In this document: positions 9,942 to 22,262 of the stretch, in pieces
How positions within the stretch are numbered: the first letter of the stretch is position 1
Layout of the letters: each line of letters begins with the position of its first letter
Assembly (NCBI RefSeq): GCF_000226115.1
Contig: NC_016459.1
Coordinates: 4,160,501-4,224,500 of the forward strand
Direction of reading: 5' to 3'
DNA length: 64,000 bases
DNA from: Thermothielavioides terrestris NRRL 8126
Taxonomy: Eukaryota; Ascomycota; Sordariomycetes; Sordariales; Chaetomiaceae
The notes under the pieces: generated by a model
The model's input: only the letters and a program-made list of their open reading frames with translations
Told to the model about the DNA's origin: nothing
Databases searched by the model: none
Program-made: the position numbers and the translations under genes

Positions 9942-12900
9942 ATGGTAATTATGGCCCATGCCCCCCTCCTTCGCATGAACACGGTCCCTACTGCGCCTAT
10001 GGAGACCGTTGACAAAATGAACGTTATCGGCATGCCCAGCGCTACGCGCGCGAGCCAGCTGTCTGGCTCGACGTTTCCCGCAACCAGTTCATCGGCTTCG
10101 CTGAACTCACTCTCCACCGCCACCACTGCCGGCGCACCGCCAAACGGCCAGGTCGTAGCCACCAGCAACATCATCAACCAGAGAGCCGACGCTTCGCGCT
10201 CCCTCTACCAAATATGCGTCTCACTGAAGCAGCGGCTCGCCAAGGTGCCGGGCTTCGAAGGGTACATGGAGCAACTCGAGCAGATGTCGAAGGACCCGGA
10301 CGAGGGGGGGCCTGTTGAATCCCTGTGGAAGCTCCTGCGCACTGGATATCCGCTGCTCGCCATCTACAACGCGCTGCAGCCGGATACGCCATTGCAGGTC
10401 CAGGAACCGGCTGGGGCATCAGAGGCAAAACGGTCCAAGATTGCCATCCTCCGCTTCGTCGAAGCCTGCAAGTCCAAGCTGATGCTGCCTCCAACCGAGG
10501 TCTTCATCATCACCGACCTGGCGGGCAACGACACGACGGGGTTCGTAAAGGTCAGTGCTCTTGCTTTGACTTTGTCCGTGACCGCCATTAATTAGCCACC
10601 CGTTTGACATGCACGGCAGGTCACATCCGTTATCAACCATGTCCTTGACCTCGCCGAGCAGCGGGGCTTGCTCCTGCAGGTCCAGCCCTACCCCGAGGAT
10701 GACTCGATGCAGACCGGTTCCCAGATGAGCTACCGAGATTACATCGTGCGTGAGCTGGTAGACACGGAGCGGAAATACGTCCAGGACCTGGAAAATCTGC
10801 ACGACCTGAAGAAGACATTGGAGCAGAACGGCATCATCCCCGGCGACGTGGTCCACAACATCTTCCTCAACATCAATGCCATTTTGGATTGCCAACGGAA
10901 GTTCCTCATCAGAGTGGAAACCACAAACTCGATGCCGCCAGAGAGGCAGGAGTGGGGAAGCCCGTTCGTTGCATACGAAGAGACGTTCAATACGTGCTAC
11001 CAGCCCTTCATCGCCAACCAGCGCAAGGCCGGTCAGCTCGCCAGCCAGGTCTTCGACAGCATTCGGACCGCCGACCACCCAGTCGCCTGCGACTTCAATA
11101 CCCTTGACGGTTTCTTGCTAAAGCCCATGCAGCGCCTCGTCAAGTATCCCCTCCTCCTCAAGGTGCGGAGACCCGTGTTTCCCGGTGGACACGGGCACAG
11201 CTGACAATTTCCTAGGATCTGTTGAAAAAGAGCGAAGACGAGGCGACGAAGGCAGACTTAACTGCGGGGATCGAGGCCGCTGAACGAGTCTTGCAGAAGG
11301 CGAACGAAGCTGTGGATCGCGATCTCCTGGACGAGGCCTTGGAAGACTTGATCGTCCGAGTCGAAGACTGGAAGAAGCACCGGGTCGAGCAGTTTGGGAA
11401 ACTTCTCTTGCACGGAGTCTACACCGTCATCACCGGCAAAGGTGACCAAGAGAAGGATGTAGGTTCTCCGGTGCGCTCCCCCCGGTATTTGCTGTGACAA
11501 GCATTCACTGACCTTCTCCCCCATCAGTATGAGATTTACTTGTTTCAGTGCATCTTGCTGTGCTGCAAGGAGAAAGACCCTAGCAAGGGCAAGGATAAGA
11601 AGGACAAGACTCGGTCGACGGGGCCCAAGGTGCGCAACAAGAATGCAAAGCTGCAGCTTAAAGGCCGCATTTTCATGACCAATGTCACCGACGTGGTGGC
11701 TATGTCCAAAACCGGTAAGCGTTGGAACCGTCCATGATGCCCACATCCGGGGGTGCTGACAGGACTTGGCAGGCTCGTACACCGTCCAAATCTGGTGGAA
11801 GGGGGACCCCGGCGTGGAGAACTTCATGATCAGGTTCCAGAATGAGGAGACCATGAAGAAGTGGGCGGCCGGTCTCGACCAGCAGCGGAAGGAGAATGCG
11901 CCCCAACACCATTCCAATGCTGACAAGGGGGTTCCTAACTTCGCGTGGATCGCGAACAACGTCCCAGAGAACCCCTATGTTGAACCGGACGGGAGCGACG
12001 AGGAGGACGACCGTGAGGCTGGTGAGAACAGCCTTGCGGGAACGACACCCACGCCTTCTCAATACAGCACACCGATCACCACCATGCCGGGCACAATGCA
12101 GCGGAATCCTTCGGGCACTAATCTGCGCCGTGAGCGGTCATCGACGAGTGACAGCACCCAGTCTGTTGCAGGCGTTGGTCGGGTGCCGCCTCCGCGGTTC
12201 CCCATGATTCCCCCCCCCACCTCGTCCCTCAGTCTCAAGACCCAGGTTCCAGGCCAGCCATCACCGGGACCGCGTGTACCCACCGACTCGTACTTCTCAC
12301 CGATGACCGAGTCTCCGGTGTCCAGTCGTACGAGCACGACGAGCGGGATCTTCAGCGCCCAGGGGTATCAGTTCCCCAAAACAACAACCCCTCAGCCTTG
12401 GAATGCTGATGATATGAACCGACATACCGCCCCGGCGGCGCCTCGCGCGCCTTCCCGCGATGGTTCGTCGCCCGCCAACAGCTTTGGCGTAAACGGGCGC
12501 AATCCTCGAGGGCCCTCGTTGCCCGTCATGCCTCGCGACTTGGCGCAATCCGCGCAGCAGCAGCAGCAACGCAGCCGGAGTTACAGCACGCCGGATATCA
12601 ACGGGCAGGCTTCCCGGGGGCAACAGTCTATCCCTGCGGTTCCGGGCATTCCGCCTCATTTGCACCAAGGCCAGCCACCCTACCCGACGCACGCTCGTCA
12701 CGATTCCAGCATCCCGCGTAGCAATACGGGCAGTCCGGCGAACGATCTCCCTCTGCGAACCAACACAAACTCTCCTGGCACGCAGCGGCCACGGCAGTAT
12801 GGAGGCACCATGGCGCAGTTTCCTACTCAGCCGGTCTACCCGCGTCAGGGGACGCCAGGCAGCGTCACCAACCTGCCACCGCCCGGCCCACCCCCGCCGG

Positions 12901-13322
12901 GAATCGCCCCGCTTGCCCCGATTGACCCGTCGAGGACGGTCGCGCCAGGTCTTGGGACGGCGCCGCTCCCATCGAGTCACGGAATGGTCCCGCCAACTCC
13001 CGACATCGCCATGCCGAACCAGCTCCTGGTGAAGGTGAACTGGGATGCCGGCCGCTACTTTACGCTCGTCGCGCAATACAACATCACGTACCAGAGTCTT
13101 GTCGATCGGATCGACGTCAAGTTGGCCCGGCATACCCAAAGCAATACCAGCATCGCTAAGGGCGACCTGAAGCTGCGGTACCGGGACGAGGATGGCGATT
13201 TCGTCACGATTGAGAGCGACGAGGACATCCAGATTGCCATCTCGGAATGGCGCGAGGCCCAGGGCAGCACACCCGGTGGCCTCGGCGAGATCGAGCTGTT
13301 CTGCGTTGGCGATGTGAACTAG
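9942..13322 (+). CDS. cdc24: CDC24, guanine-nucleotide exchange factor for Cdc42
   Basis: Five exons: 9942-10550, 10620-11162, 11216-11458, 11528-11714 and 11773-13322. All have GT-AG introns of 53-69 nt and the frame is kept throughout, giving 1043 residues. Order: a calponin-homology-like N-terminal domain (about 85-205, from NIINQRADASRSLYQICV), a Dbl-homology domain (about 238-410, YIVRELVDTERKYVQDLENL), a PH domain (about 440-590, with a lysine-rich insert), a long Ser/Pro/Gln-rich linker, and a C-terminal PB1 domain (about 941-1043, LLVKVNWDAGRYF and DEDGDFVTIESDEDIQ). Known role: activates the Cdc42 GTPase at sites of polar growth; PB1 binds Bem1, which in filamentous fungi couples it to NADPH-oxidase complexes as well. 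The first ATG of the open frame was used; ATGs at 9954 and 9975 are alternatives. Confidence 0.94.
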
Positions 13323-15066
13323 TCGCACGGAAGACGCGGGCTCGAGAATGTCAGAGAACAAAAAAAAGGGGGAGAAACAGGGGAGAGAAAAAAGAAAAAA
13401 GAAAAAAGAAAGAAAACCTAAAAGATCAAGATGGAGATCATCGTTGTTTAGACGGCGCCCCGAGGACGACCATTCGAATTCGGTTATCGCATCAGCGTCT
13501 TTGACCACGCATCTCCCTTTACCGCTGCTTATCCGCTTACATGTTCCAATCGCTGCATGGCGTACGGAGGGGGGAGGGATTGCTTCGTCGATTCCACAAT
13601 TTCAGCACCGCCTCGGACAAGCCGTGGTCAGGTACCTTCAGCCGTCGCTCGGTCCCTTACTCGCACTCAATCACTCCTTCACTCCTATCCGCCTCCATCT
13701 CCTCCAAACGAAACTGCTCGGATAAAACACGAGATACAGCATTCTCGACGTTCTCGGCATCACAGCTCTATCTACTTCACCGGCCGAAACCGACCTGGCG
13801 CAGCCTGCGTCGAAACGCCCTGCTGTCGCCTCGCCCTTATCCCGCTTCCTTCCTGCGACCGCTTTCCTAACCACGTTTTCTGACGACGATACACACACAC
13901 TCATAGAGCAGCGATCGGGGCATCGGTTTCCTTGTGTTTTTCTCTTTTTTTTTCCCTCGCTCCCTTGGGCTCAACGCTAGGTTATTTCTCGTTGCATCCG
14001 CTCTTTTTCTTTTTTTCTTGACTGGCTCGGACTTCGGCTCCATTCTCTTCCTCCCTCTCCCTCCCCCTCCCTCTCTATCTCTCTCTTTGTTTATCTCTCA
14101 CACTTTCCCTTTGTTTCTTTTTTCTTTTTTTTTTCTAGCACGTTACAGTGGCGGCGTTTCCGCCCTTCCATTCATTCTTTTGCAAGTTGGTGTTTGGGAA
14201 TTGGATCACCATCGGACCGGGGGTTTGTTGGGTCCCGATTGCGGGTCTTTTCTGGCTGCTTCTCTTCTACATTTCCTTTTGTCTACTGTTCTCAAGGGTT
14301 CTGAGTTGTTTTGTTGGTTGGTTGGTTGGTTGGTTGGCTAGCTGGTTGGTTGTGCTGCAGCGAACGGGGAACAAAGCAAGACCGGAGGGTCAGGAGGGTC
14401 GAGTTGAGGGGGGGAGGGGAAACGGGGAGAAGGAGGGGGTGAGGATGGTGCCGAGGTTGTTGGATTTTCGTTGCTAGTCCCTGCGTTACTCATTTCTTTG
14501 CTTCCAATGCTGCTGTAGATATGAATGAATACCCCAGGTGCATTCCTATCTTCGAGGGTGGTTTCATCTGTGTTCTCGTGCCCGGTCGTGCCGTCTCGTG
14601 GATCATGCGCTCAATCAGATGATTGCGGGCCAGCATCCTCGGCAGGCAACACAGCAGAACCGGCTGACGATTATGTGTCAATCCATGTATGGAATTTTCC
14701 CCAGCCAATATTCTAGTATACATTGTACATAGCCAAATCTGACCTCCCGCTGCCACTGAACGCCATGTCCTCTGGATCAAAGCACCGACAATTGTGATGT
14801 ACAGCTCCTCTTGGCGACTAGCCGGATAGCGCTGAGGGCGAGTCCTCTCGTCCAGCGGCAATGATTAGCCACTAAGGCCCCTCGACAGTGTCCCGTGGAC
14901 GCGGGACAAGTCCAGATCATCCCCGGAACCAGGAATCCGTGCTTTTCCCCTCCTACTCCTGGGCTCTGGCCCCCGGGAGAATGTACGGTGCATGCGTCGG
15001 GTGCCTGTGGGCCGGTCCGTATCGCGCTCCCGTGCCGAAAGAACAAACAAAACGCCCCCAACTAAA
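13323..15066. other. Convergent intergenic region, pyrimidine-rich, with (TTGG)n
   Basis: About 1.7 kb between CDC24 and mrp10, whose 3' ends face each other. The stretch 13900-14150 is strongly C/T-rich and gives artefactual Phe/Ser/Leu-rich frames. A TTGG tandem microsatellite lies at about 14312-14352. No gene is supported. Confidence 0.5.
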
Positions 15067-15478
15067 TTATTTGTTCTTGCTCGCCTGGGAGATTAACCTC
15101 TTCGCAAAGCGGGCGAGATGGTAGTTGACCGTGTTGGGGCTCTTCTTGGGCGGCGCCGGGGCGTCCATGCACGCGCGCAGGGCCTGCTCGACCGTCGTGC
15201 AGCCCCTGCCGTGGTAGCCGGCCGAGGCCCAGCAGGCTGTTGCGGTGGCAAGCAAGTAAGTGGTGCGGTTAGCTACCTGGGTACCTATGTCGCATGTGCA
15301 TATGGGAGAGGACACAGTGCAAGTTACGGGGGTTGGATGGGACGGGATGGGATGGGATGCGCTGCATACCAAGCACGGACGACATCACGGTCAGGCAGCG
15401 GTTCGGCTCGGGGCGGTTCGGATTGCGCACGCGCAGCACGCGCAGCGGCGGCAGCCGGATCGGCTTCTTGTTGGTCAT
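15067..15478 (-). CDS. mrp10: Mitochondrial small-subunit ribosomal protein Mrp10 (mS37, CHCHD1-like)
   Basis: Two exons, 15478-15370 and 15236-15067, with a 133-nt intron (GTATGC donor, AACAG acceptor), giving 92 residues; yeast Mrp10 is of the same size. The N-terminus is basic and proline-rich (MTNKKPIRLPPLRVLRVRN), followed by a twin CX9C hairpin. The first pair is C-LTVMSSVLA-C, formed across the splice junction, and the second is C-TTVEQALRA-C. The C-terminus ends with a conserved NYHLARFAKRL helix. Known role: a component of the mitoribosome small subunit, imported and oxidised through the Mia40 pathway. The splice junction itself restores the spacing of the first CX9C pair, which is good support for the model. 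It is shorter than most gene finders keep. Confidence 0.92.
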
Positions 15479-16444
15479 GGTGTCGGCGCCTGGTGCTGGG
15501 GGTGCTGAGGGGACTGTGTTACTGCCGCAATGGCATCGCGAGGGGTTGAGTCGCTTGCGCCGAGAGTCGAAGATTGAGAATGTTGCGATGCGAAGCTCTG
15601 CGGAGTCGCGATTGCTGGTCACGTGCCGATAACGTTAGTTAAGCTTCACGGCGCATTTGAATGCCTCTGGGTGGGGCGGGAAACAGTGGGCCAGCTCTCG
15701 GCGGCCGTTGCCTGTTCTGGACAGCTCGAATAAAAGTGACCTCTCATAGGCTGGAAGTTGGAGATGTAAACAATGGGTGCCAGGACCCCTGTCACAGTGT
15801 CCGCGAGACCCTCTCGAGACCATCACGAGTTTCGCGATTTCTCTGTCACCACGCGTCGCAAAGTTCCTCTGCACATGTAAAATTGCCGGCGCTCTCGTGC
15901 TCTCTTTGTTGATATGAGCTACTGCTGATATTGTTTCTCGTTTGCACGACCTATACCCCGTTTTCCCCATTTTTCATGTTATTGGGAATCTAACGATGGA
16001 CATCGCTGCTGGTGGTTGCGCGGCCATGCGCGACGGCAACCCACACCCTTCTCGCCAGTATGTTGTGCATTGCTGCTGGGATGGACAGGATCTGACTCAC
16101 GTGCAATAGGGAACCTATTACCGCCGAATGTTTCCTCCCGCCTCGAGCGCCCTTCCCTAGGGCGTGGCAGCGCATTCCCGTCGCCCCCGTACCTGGCCAA
16201 CGTCGCCAGCCCAAGATCTGGAAAAGGGTGGGTGGTCTAGGGATTGCCTCTGATCACGATGCCCACAATCGTGCCATGGCGGAACTGGAGCGGCAGGGTC
16301 AGGGAGCCAGAAAGCGCGCGCGGCAAGCCGGCCATGTCCCCGCCTGGGGTGACGCGCGGTGGGATTCGAGAGCCGAACAGCGATTAAGCGGCAAGAAGGA
16401 TCTTTCTGAGGCACGAGGTACGAGATTCTGAAAATCCACTTGCA
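15479..16444. other. Divergent intergenic region (mrp10 / long disordered protein)
   Basis: Promoter region shared by two divergent genes. An open frame around 16228-16431 (starts MGGLG) could be a 5' exon of the downstream gene, since a GTACGA donor-like site sits near its end, but this could not be confirmed. Confidence 0.4.
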
Positions 16445-19400
16445 ATGCGACGGTCTGACGTTGGGCGGATAGCTATTGTCGTCGCCGCCATCGAAGAGGA
16501 AAAAGCTGCGCGGCGGGCGGATAACACCCGAACGAGACCGGCGACGTTCCCCGAGCAACGGTTAAAATGGGTTCCAAGGAAGCGCCACAACTCGCGGTGG
16601 CCGATAGAACCACAGAAAGAGAAAGCCATTCCGATGGTGGGCGAGCTACAGCCGCTAGTCGCGCTCGAGGTGCCGCCTTCGCCCGAACCCCTCGAGCCCA
16701 AAATGCAGATCGACGAGAGTCAAATGGAGAGCAGGGCGGTGCGCCGCCTCAGCAGGCGTGTTTCGCTTATCCCTGGAGATGGGTCGCCGAGGAAGCTCCC
16801 CAAGATCGCTGTATCGACCGCGAAGACATCGGCCCCGGTGCTGTCGCCCGCCAAGAGACCGCGAGTGTCGCTGCCACCCACCAAGGTGGCAGACTCTCCG
16901 CTCCGGTCGTTCAGGGTCAACGCTACCCCGACGAAGGTCGTCTTGGAATCACCCACCGCCGGCCCGCCCGAGAGATCTCCGTCCAGGCTTTCTGGCTCCC
17001 CTCTCCCGCCTTCGGAGGATACCGTCTCTACGCCCGCCAACCATCCTTCCGATCCCGCGTCCCCAGCAGATCCTGCAACGGACGCTGTCCCGCTCGTTTT
17101 TGATCAGCCGACGTTGGACGCGCAAACTGAACCTGAGTACGAGACCCGCAGGCGCCGCTCACTCCACTGTGCGCGTAGGAGCGACCGCGGTTCCCCTGGC
17201 GCCTTGCGACTGCTGGCTCTCCAGTCCGGGTGGAAAAGACCCAGCCGCCGACACAGCTCTACCCCAAACGAGCTTTTGTCTGTCGATCCGCGGGAAGGCT
17301 TCAAGGGCAGGCGCCACACGATGGATGTCTTTTCTGTTGCGCCTCCAGAGACCCGGGGGATCGACGCTGGTGACAGCCGTGGGAAAGCGGCGGGCCATTA
17401 CAGGATCGACAAAGTGGTCGAGATCGATATGAAGACCAATCTCGACATCTTTGGCCTGCCAACGAAGGTCCCCGAGTCAGCACTCCCCGGTCACACTGCA
17501 GATGAGGATGAAAGTCAGAAGCTGGACCCGACTCTTACATCCTCTGGAGAAGTCTCTAATGGGACGGAGGAAGCAGGGGCAGGGGCCGGAGCGGAACACG
17601 CAAGCCCCCGTCAGGCAGCAACGAGCCCTGGTAATTCTGGTGTCGAGACAGGGCAGCTGGCCGATGCCCATGCCTCCGAGGACCTGGCAACCTCTGCCCA
17701 GGGCGGCCAGCCCGAGGTGTTGTTTGCGCCTCACGACCCCGAAGGCCTCTCGACCATCTATGAAGAGTCATCCATTTCCGAAGCTCCACGCAAAGAGGAA
17801 GTCCACCTCGGATACAGCACTCATGAAAAACTCGCGTCGTCGGTTGTGCCGCGCAGAATCATCACCAGCCCCGACACCACGACGTCCGCTACGGTTGCTG
17901 CCGTGTCGCCGCCGCCCCCCGCCTCAGGACCGAAGATTGCAAATGCAATGCAAATTGCAGACACAAACAAGACCGCGCTGGGGTTCACGGCTGGAACCCC
18001 TCACTCGGTGACCGTTTCCGCCAGCCACGTCGCCCACGTCGCAGATCCGCTGTCCTCGTCTGATTCGCCACCGCGCCACGACTTGAGGTCCACCACCGGC
18101 CCTGCCATGCAAGGCCCACGCAAGAGACGTGATGAAGACGCACAGGGCGCCTCTGAGCGCCCCGTTGTTGTTCCGCGGACAGATGAAGGATCGAAAGAGA
18201 AGGAACGTCACATGGTTGACGATATAGCATCCCATGAAGTTCAAGTCGAGGGGTTGGCTCAAGACACCGGTGCTCCAGGGATTGCGCCCGGACATGAGGC
18301 GCCGCCCATGCCCGCCTTGAGTGCTTCCGAGGGCGCAAATTGTGCTTCCCAAGCCGTCAGCTCACCGCCTCAGGTGCCTGGGTCACCAATCACTGTTACT
18401 GCGACGATGCAAGAGCCTGTCTCAACGCCGAGGGCTTGTCCCGGTGCGGTCGCGGACCGCGTGCAGCAGGAACGCTCCGGATTCACTCCGATCAATGGAC
18501 GCCAAATCTCGCCCCCACATGTGTCCAGCAGTCTTCAGGATGAAGTCGCAGCAGCGGCTGAACAGGAGTCGGACGAACTTGACGTGGACGAGGTGGTCGA
18601 GGAGGAGCTCCAAGCAGTCGAGGAGGAACAGGATGTTGCTGCTACCATCGAGGATGACACCCTAACGATTAATCCGCCCCGGCCCGTGAATGACACCCTC
18701 CAATTGCAAGCCATGCAAGACGACTCCGAGACGGAGATGCTGAGGAAGTTTGTCACGCGGGTGACGGCAGATAAGAACGCCAAGGCGGCAGCCGCCGCCG
18801 CTGCTCTCGCGAAGAAGACTGCGCGAGCAGCACGTCGCTCCGGTTCTCTGGGTTCCACTACATCGTCGACCGGATCACCAATGGCCAGGCAGGAGACGAG
18901 CAACCCCACCAACAGGAAGCCTCTGGTCGAAAGGAGTGCCAACAGCCCCAGCCCGACCAAGAACAAGCGCAAGCTTTCCCTCTTCGTCGCCGACCTGGAA
19001 AAGCCCGAACCCAACTCGAACCTAACCGACGAGCGGTCCGACAACCCGCCGCTCAAGCGGCGGCGCAAGCGCATCGACCCGGTGCTCCAAGACTCCCTCG
19101 ACAGCGCGACACCCTCCCCGGAGCCCAACTCCCGCACCACTAACCCCTCCTCCCCGGCCCCCGGCCCGCGCCGGTCCACCCGCACCCGCCGCCTCCGACC
19201 CGCGGCGCCCTCGGCGAACTCCATCGCCCTCTCCCTCATCCCCGTACGCCTCCCGGGCATGGGCGCCATGGACGATGCCGGCGCCTCGCTCGAGCAGCCC
19301 CCCCACCACCACCACCTCTCCTCCGCCGCCGCCATGGCGCGCCAGCGTGCCGAGGGCAGGGACCTCGCCGCCGTCACGCGCGTCAACACCCGCAAGAACA

Positions 19401-19950
19401 AGGGCGCCGCCGTGCCGCCGCAGGTCGTGCTCGCCAAGCAGGCCGAGGATCCGAGCTGGCGGCTGCGGGAGCTGAAGAGCGTGTTCGAGGCCAAGGAGCG
19501 GCGGGCGAATCTGGAGGATGGGGATGACGCGGGTGATTCCGCCGGTGGCGGGAATCGCGGCGGCGATGGGGACGGGAGGAAGAGCAGGAAGGCCAAGGGC
19601 GTCCGCTGGGCCGAGGAGCTGGTTAGGGTCCACACCGACGAGCCCAGCGTGTTCAGGGGCCTGGCGCGGGGCCTGCTGGCGGACGTGGCGGCCGGCGATG
19701 GCGGCGTCGACGAGATTGCCGAGGCCGAGCCGCCCGCTGCTGCCGAGCCTGTGAAGGAGAAGACGGCGCGCGTGGCGGCGAGGAAGGCCGCTTCGAGCCC
19801 GGGGGCCCCGGCGGCTGCGCCTGCGGCTGCGCCTGCGCCTGTGCCGCAGGTGACGACGAGGCGCACGAGATCGTCGCGGCTGCCGCCCCCGACGCCGGTC
19901 ACCAAGATCGCCGCCGGGGAGAAGCCGGCTGCTGATAAGAAGAAGGCGTC

Positions 19951-19989
<39 letters not shown>

Positions 19990-20242
19990 GGCATCTACTG
20001 CTCCTGCCCCGAGCTTGCGCACCAGGGCGAGGTCCCTGCCCAAGCTTGCCCCTGCCCCTGCCCCGGCTGCCCCGCCTCCTGCGGCGGCGCCGGCTGCTGT
20101 GTCGTCATCGGCATCGGCATCCGCATCGGCGTCGGCTCCGAGGCGGGCAGGGATGGCGACGAGGCGCACCAAGATCGCGGGGTTGGGCATGAGCGCGAAC
20201 GGCACGCCGGCGCCGAAGCGCAAGGCGCGGACGGCTGTCTAA
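16445..20242 (+). CDS. Very long, mostly disordered, probably nuclear protein of unknown function
   Basis: An uninterrupted frame of 1265 codons. I do not recognise a named family. Near the start (about residues 97-120) is a basic RRLSRRVSLIPGDGSPRKLPK segment. Ser/Pro/Thr-rich stretches follow. An acidic stretch lies near 700-730, and a possibly helical block DDSETEMLRKFVTRV near 758. Basic clusters such as PLKRRRKR near 868 look like nuclear-localisation signals. There is a KGVRWAEELV motif near 1050 and an alanine homopolymer near 1170 encoded by a (GCT)n repeat. Many SP/TP and SPRK-like sites would suit cyclin-dependent kinase control; this is inference. Translation may start at the internal ATG at 16634 (MVGELQPLV), because the first 63 residues look like translated leader. 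Frame length and codon bias make a real gene very likely. Confidence 0.75.
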
Positions 20243-21461
20243 ACAAATGGTGGTCGAAAAAAAACTTGTTAGTGTTGGTCTAGACTAGACTGCGTGTACT
20301 GGATTTCGGGTGCTGGGCTTAGGCAAGCGGATACCCCCGTTGTCAGAATCTGCGGGACGCTGTGCGTTTGAAGGAACGAGAATGCGTGTTTGGTTGTCTA
20401 GATTATGCGTTTAGAGTTGTGGTCGTACAGATTTGTTCGCAGATGGTTACATAGCAGCTCTGGTGGAGGAATGGTACTGTCGATACTTCGCAGTACTCTC
20501 CTGGTGAAAGCAAGTGTTCTTGCCGCAGGAAGCCGCACCTTCATTGGGGAGGTCGAGACGAGACAGTGTTTGAGTGTCCCTGAATTAGTCCCTCAGAGAC
20601 GACACCCGTCTCGAGCCAGAAAAGAAGCTCCTCGAGGTCACAGAGCCACAAGAGCAGGTCATTGCGCTCAAAGGCGTTACCGACGATAACCGGATTTACC
20701 ACGAGCAAGCTAGAAATGGCGGCGTGGGCCAATATGTTCTTGAGTGAGGGCACCCGTTCTCCTGGATATATATATCGGCGCGTCCTCCGCTGCGGTCTCC
20801 ACAAACGACCTGGCGGAGGACGGCGCTGTGTGGCTGGAGTACGAGCCAGGCCCCCTTCCCCCCCTTTTTCCCCTCTTAACCCCTCCATGGTGCTGTGACG
20901 CGGAAATGTGGCACAAGGAAGATGAATGTGCGGAGGAAGTGGTTCAAGACCTTCGCATTCTAGGCGGTGACTCTGTTGGCGATGAGCAGCTGGCGAGAGT
21001 TGATGGATTTTGACAGTCATCCCCAACTCGGAACTCCAAGCTCTCTCCTTTCTATGCACTTGTGGAATCTGTCGTACATCAGGACCGTTCCCCTACCCAC
21101 GCCCTTCACATTCCGCCTAAAGGACCAGCGCCCCGGAATCACTACTCCAAGCAGTGGTCTTGTTGCGGTGAGCTACAGCTTGAGGAGATTGCTGGCTGGA
21201 CGTCAGATTATCAGACAGACTGACTGGGTTGCGAGACATGTAGAAGTCTAGGCTCTGCTTGTGTCCCGTACAACTCATGCACCATGCCGTCAAGATTCAG
21301 ATATCACGACTCACCCTACAGTATACTACCTCAGACACTGGGTTGCCCCAAACCTTGTCTAACGCACAACACTTCCCGAAGATCCCACCCAGTAAGAACC
21401 CAGCCCAATAACAACCCAGCCATCACAGTCTTACAGAAAATCCCATCTTCTCTCCCCCTCC
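20243..21461. other. Convergent intergenic region
   Basis: About 1.2 kb between two genes pointing towards each other. Short open frames are unconvincing. No repeats or RNA genes were seen. Confidence 0.45.
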
Positions 21462-22262
21462 TCAACGCTGGAAAGCCTCGGGGCTCAGCCAGTAGTCCAG
21501 GTCATCATGGATCCTCGGCGGGGACGCAACAAGGTAGCGCGGCAGCAGCTCGTCCCGAACGTCGGGCTCGACATGGGCCCTCTCCCGCAGCTCCGGGGTG
21601 ACCATGATCAGCTTCCTGCCGCCCAAGATGCGAACCATCTCGTCCTCGGGGATGTCGTGCACGCTCTGCGGCGCGCTGCCGGCGCCGGCCTCCTCCTCCT
21701 CTCCGCGCTCCCTGCGCAGCTTAACGCACTGCCGCAGAATCCACTTCTCGTTGATCCGGTTCTCGTCCCAGACGGTCCAGCGGAAGTAGTTGCCCTCGCC
21801 GTTGAGCGGGTACACGACGCAGACGTGGGTGCCGCTGGGGCCGTGGTGCAGGAACCACTCGAGCGCGTAGCCCTCCTCGTCGGCGACGGCGTCGCTCTCC
21901 TCCGCCTCGCGGTGGCTGAGCGCGTACTTGGCGTCCTGGATGCGGCCCGGCAGCTCGCTGTGCACGCCGCTGTACATGTCGAGCCGCCGCCACTTGCCGG
22001 CGACGGTGTCGCGCACCAGCCAGGACAGCCACTGCGGCTCGTGGCTCAGCTTGGCCGCGACGGTGTAGCGCCCGTGGTGGAACTGGTCGCCGATGTGTGT
22101 CGCGTGCAGGCCGCCCCAGCCGTAGTACTGCAGGTTTTCCGAGACGCGCTCTTTGTAGTCTTCCAGGTAGGCGGACATGGGGAGGATCTCGGCGTTCAGG
22201 GCCGACGCGATGTCCGAGTCCGACATGATGTCCAAGTTCGAAATGATGTGCGAGTTCGACAT
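21462..22262 (-). CDS. Uncharacterised 266-residue protein
   Basis: A single open frame beginning MSNSHIISNLDIM, with an ATG in fair context (GCC before it). The protein is soluble-looking, acidic and tryptophan-rich, with no signal peptide or membrane segment. Recognisable phrases are LQYYGWGGLHATHIGDQF (about 45-62), WLSWLVRDTVAGKW, GTHVCVVYPLNGEGNYFRW and a C-terminal HDDLDYWLSPEAF. I do not recognise a family. Codon use is strongly GC3-biased like its neighbours, which supports a genuine gene. The sharp structure of aromatic and Gly-rich segments suggests a folded beta-rich domain; that is inference. The first 13 residues could be leader if MSDSDIASAL is the true start. Confidence 0.72.
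   Translation of the reverse strand: MSNSHIISNLDIMSDSDIASALNAEILPMSAYLEDYKERVSENLQYYGWGGLHATHIGDQFHHGRYTVAAKLSHEPQWLSWLVRDTVAGKWRRLDMYSGVHSELPGRIQDAKYALSHREAEESDAVADEEGYALEWFLHHGPSGTHVCVVYPLNGEGNYFRWTVWDENRINEKWILRQCVKLRRERGEEEEAGAGSAPQSVHDIPEDEMVRILGGRKLIMVTPELRERAHVEPDVRDELLPRYLVASPPRIHDDLDYWLSPEAFQR

Noticed and set aside
13934..14477. Phe/Ser/Leu-rich frames that look like membrane proteins
   Set aside because: They come from a C/T-rich tract and a TTGG microsatellite between convergent genes.
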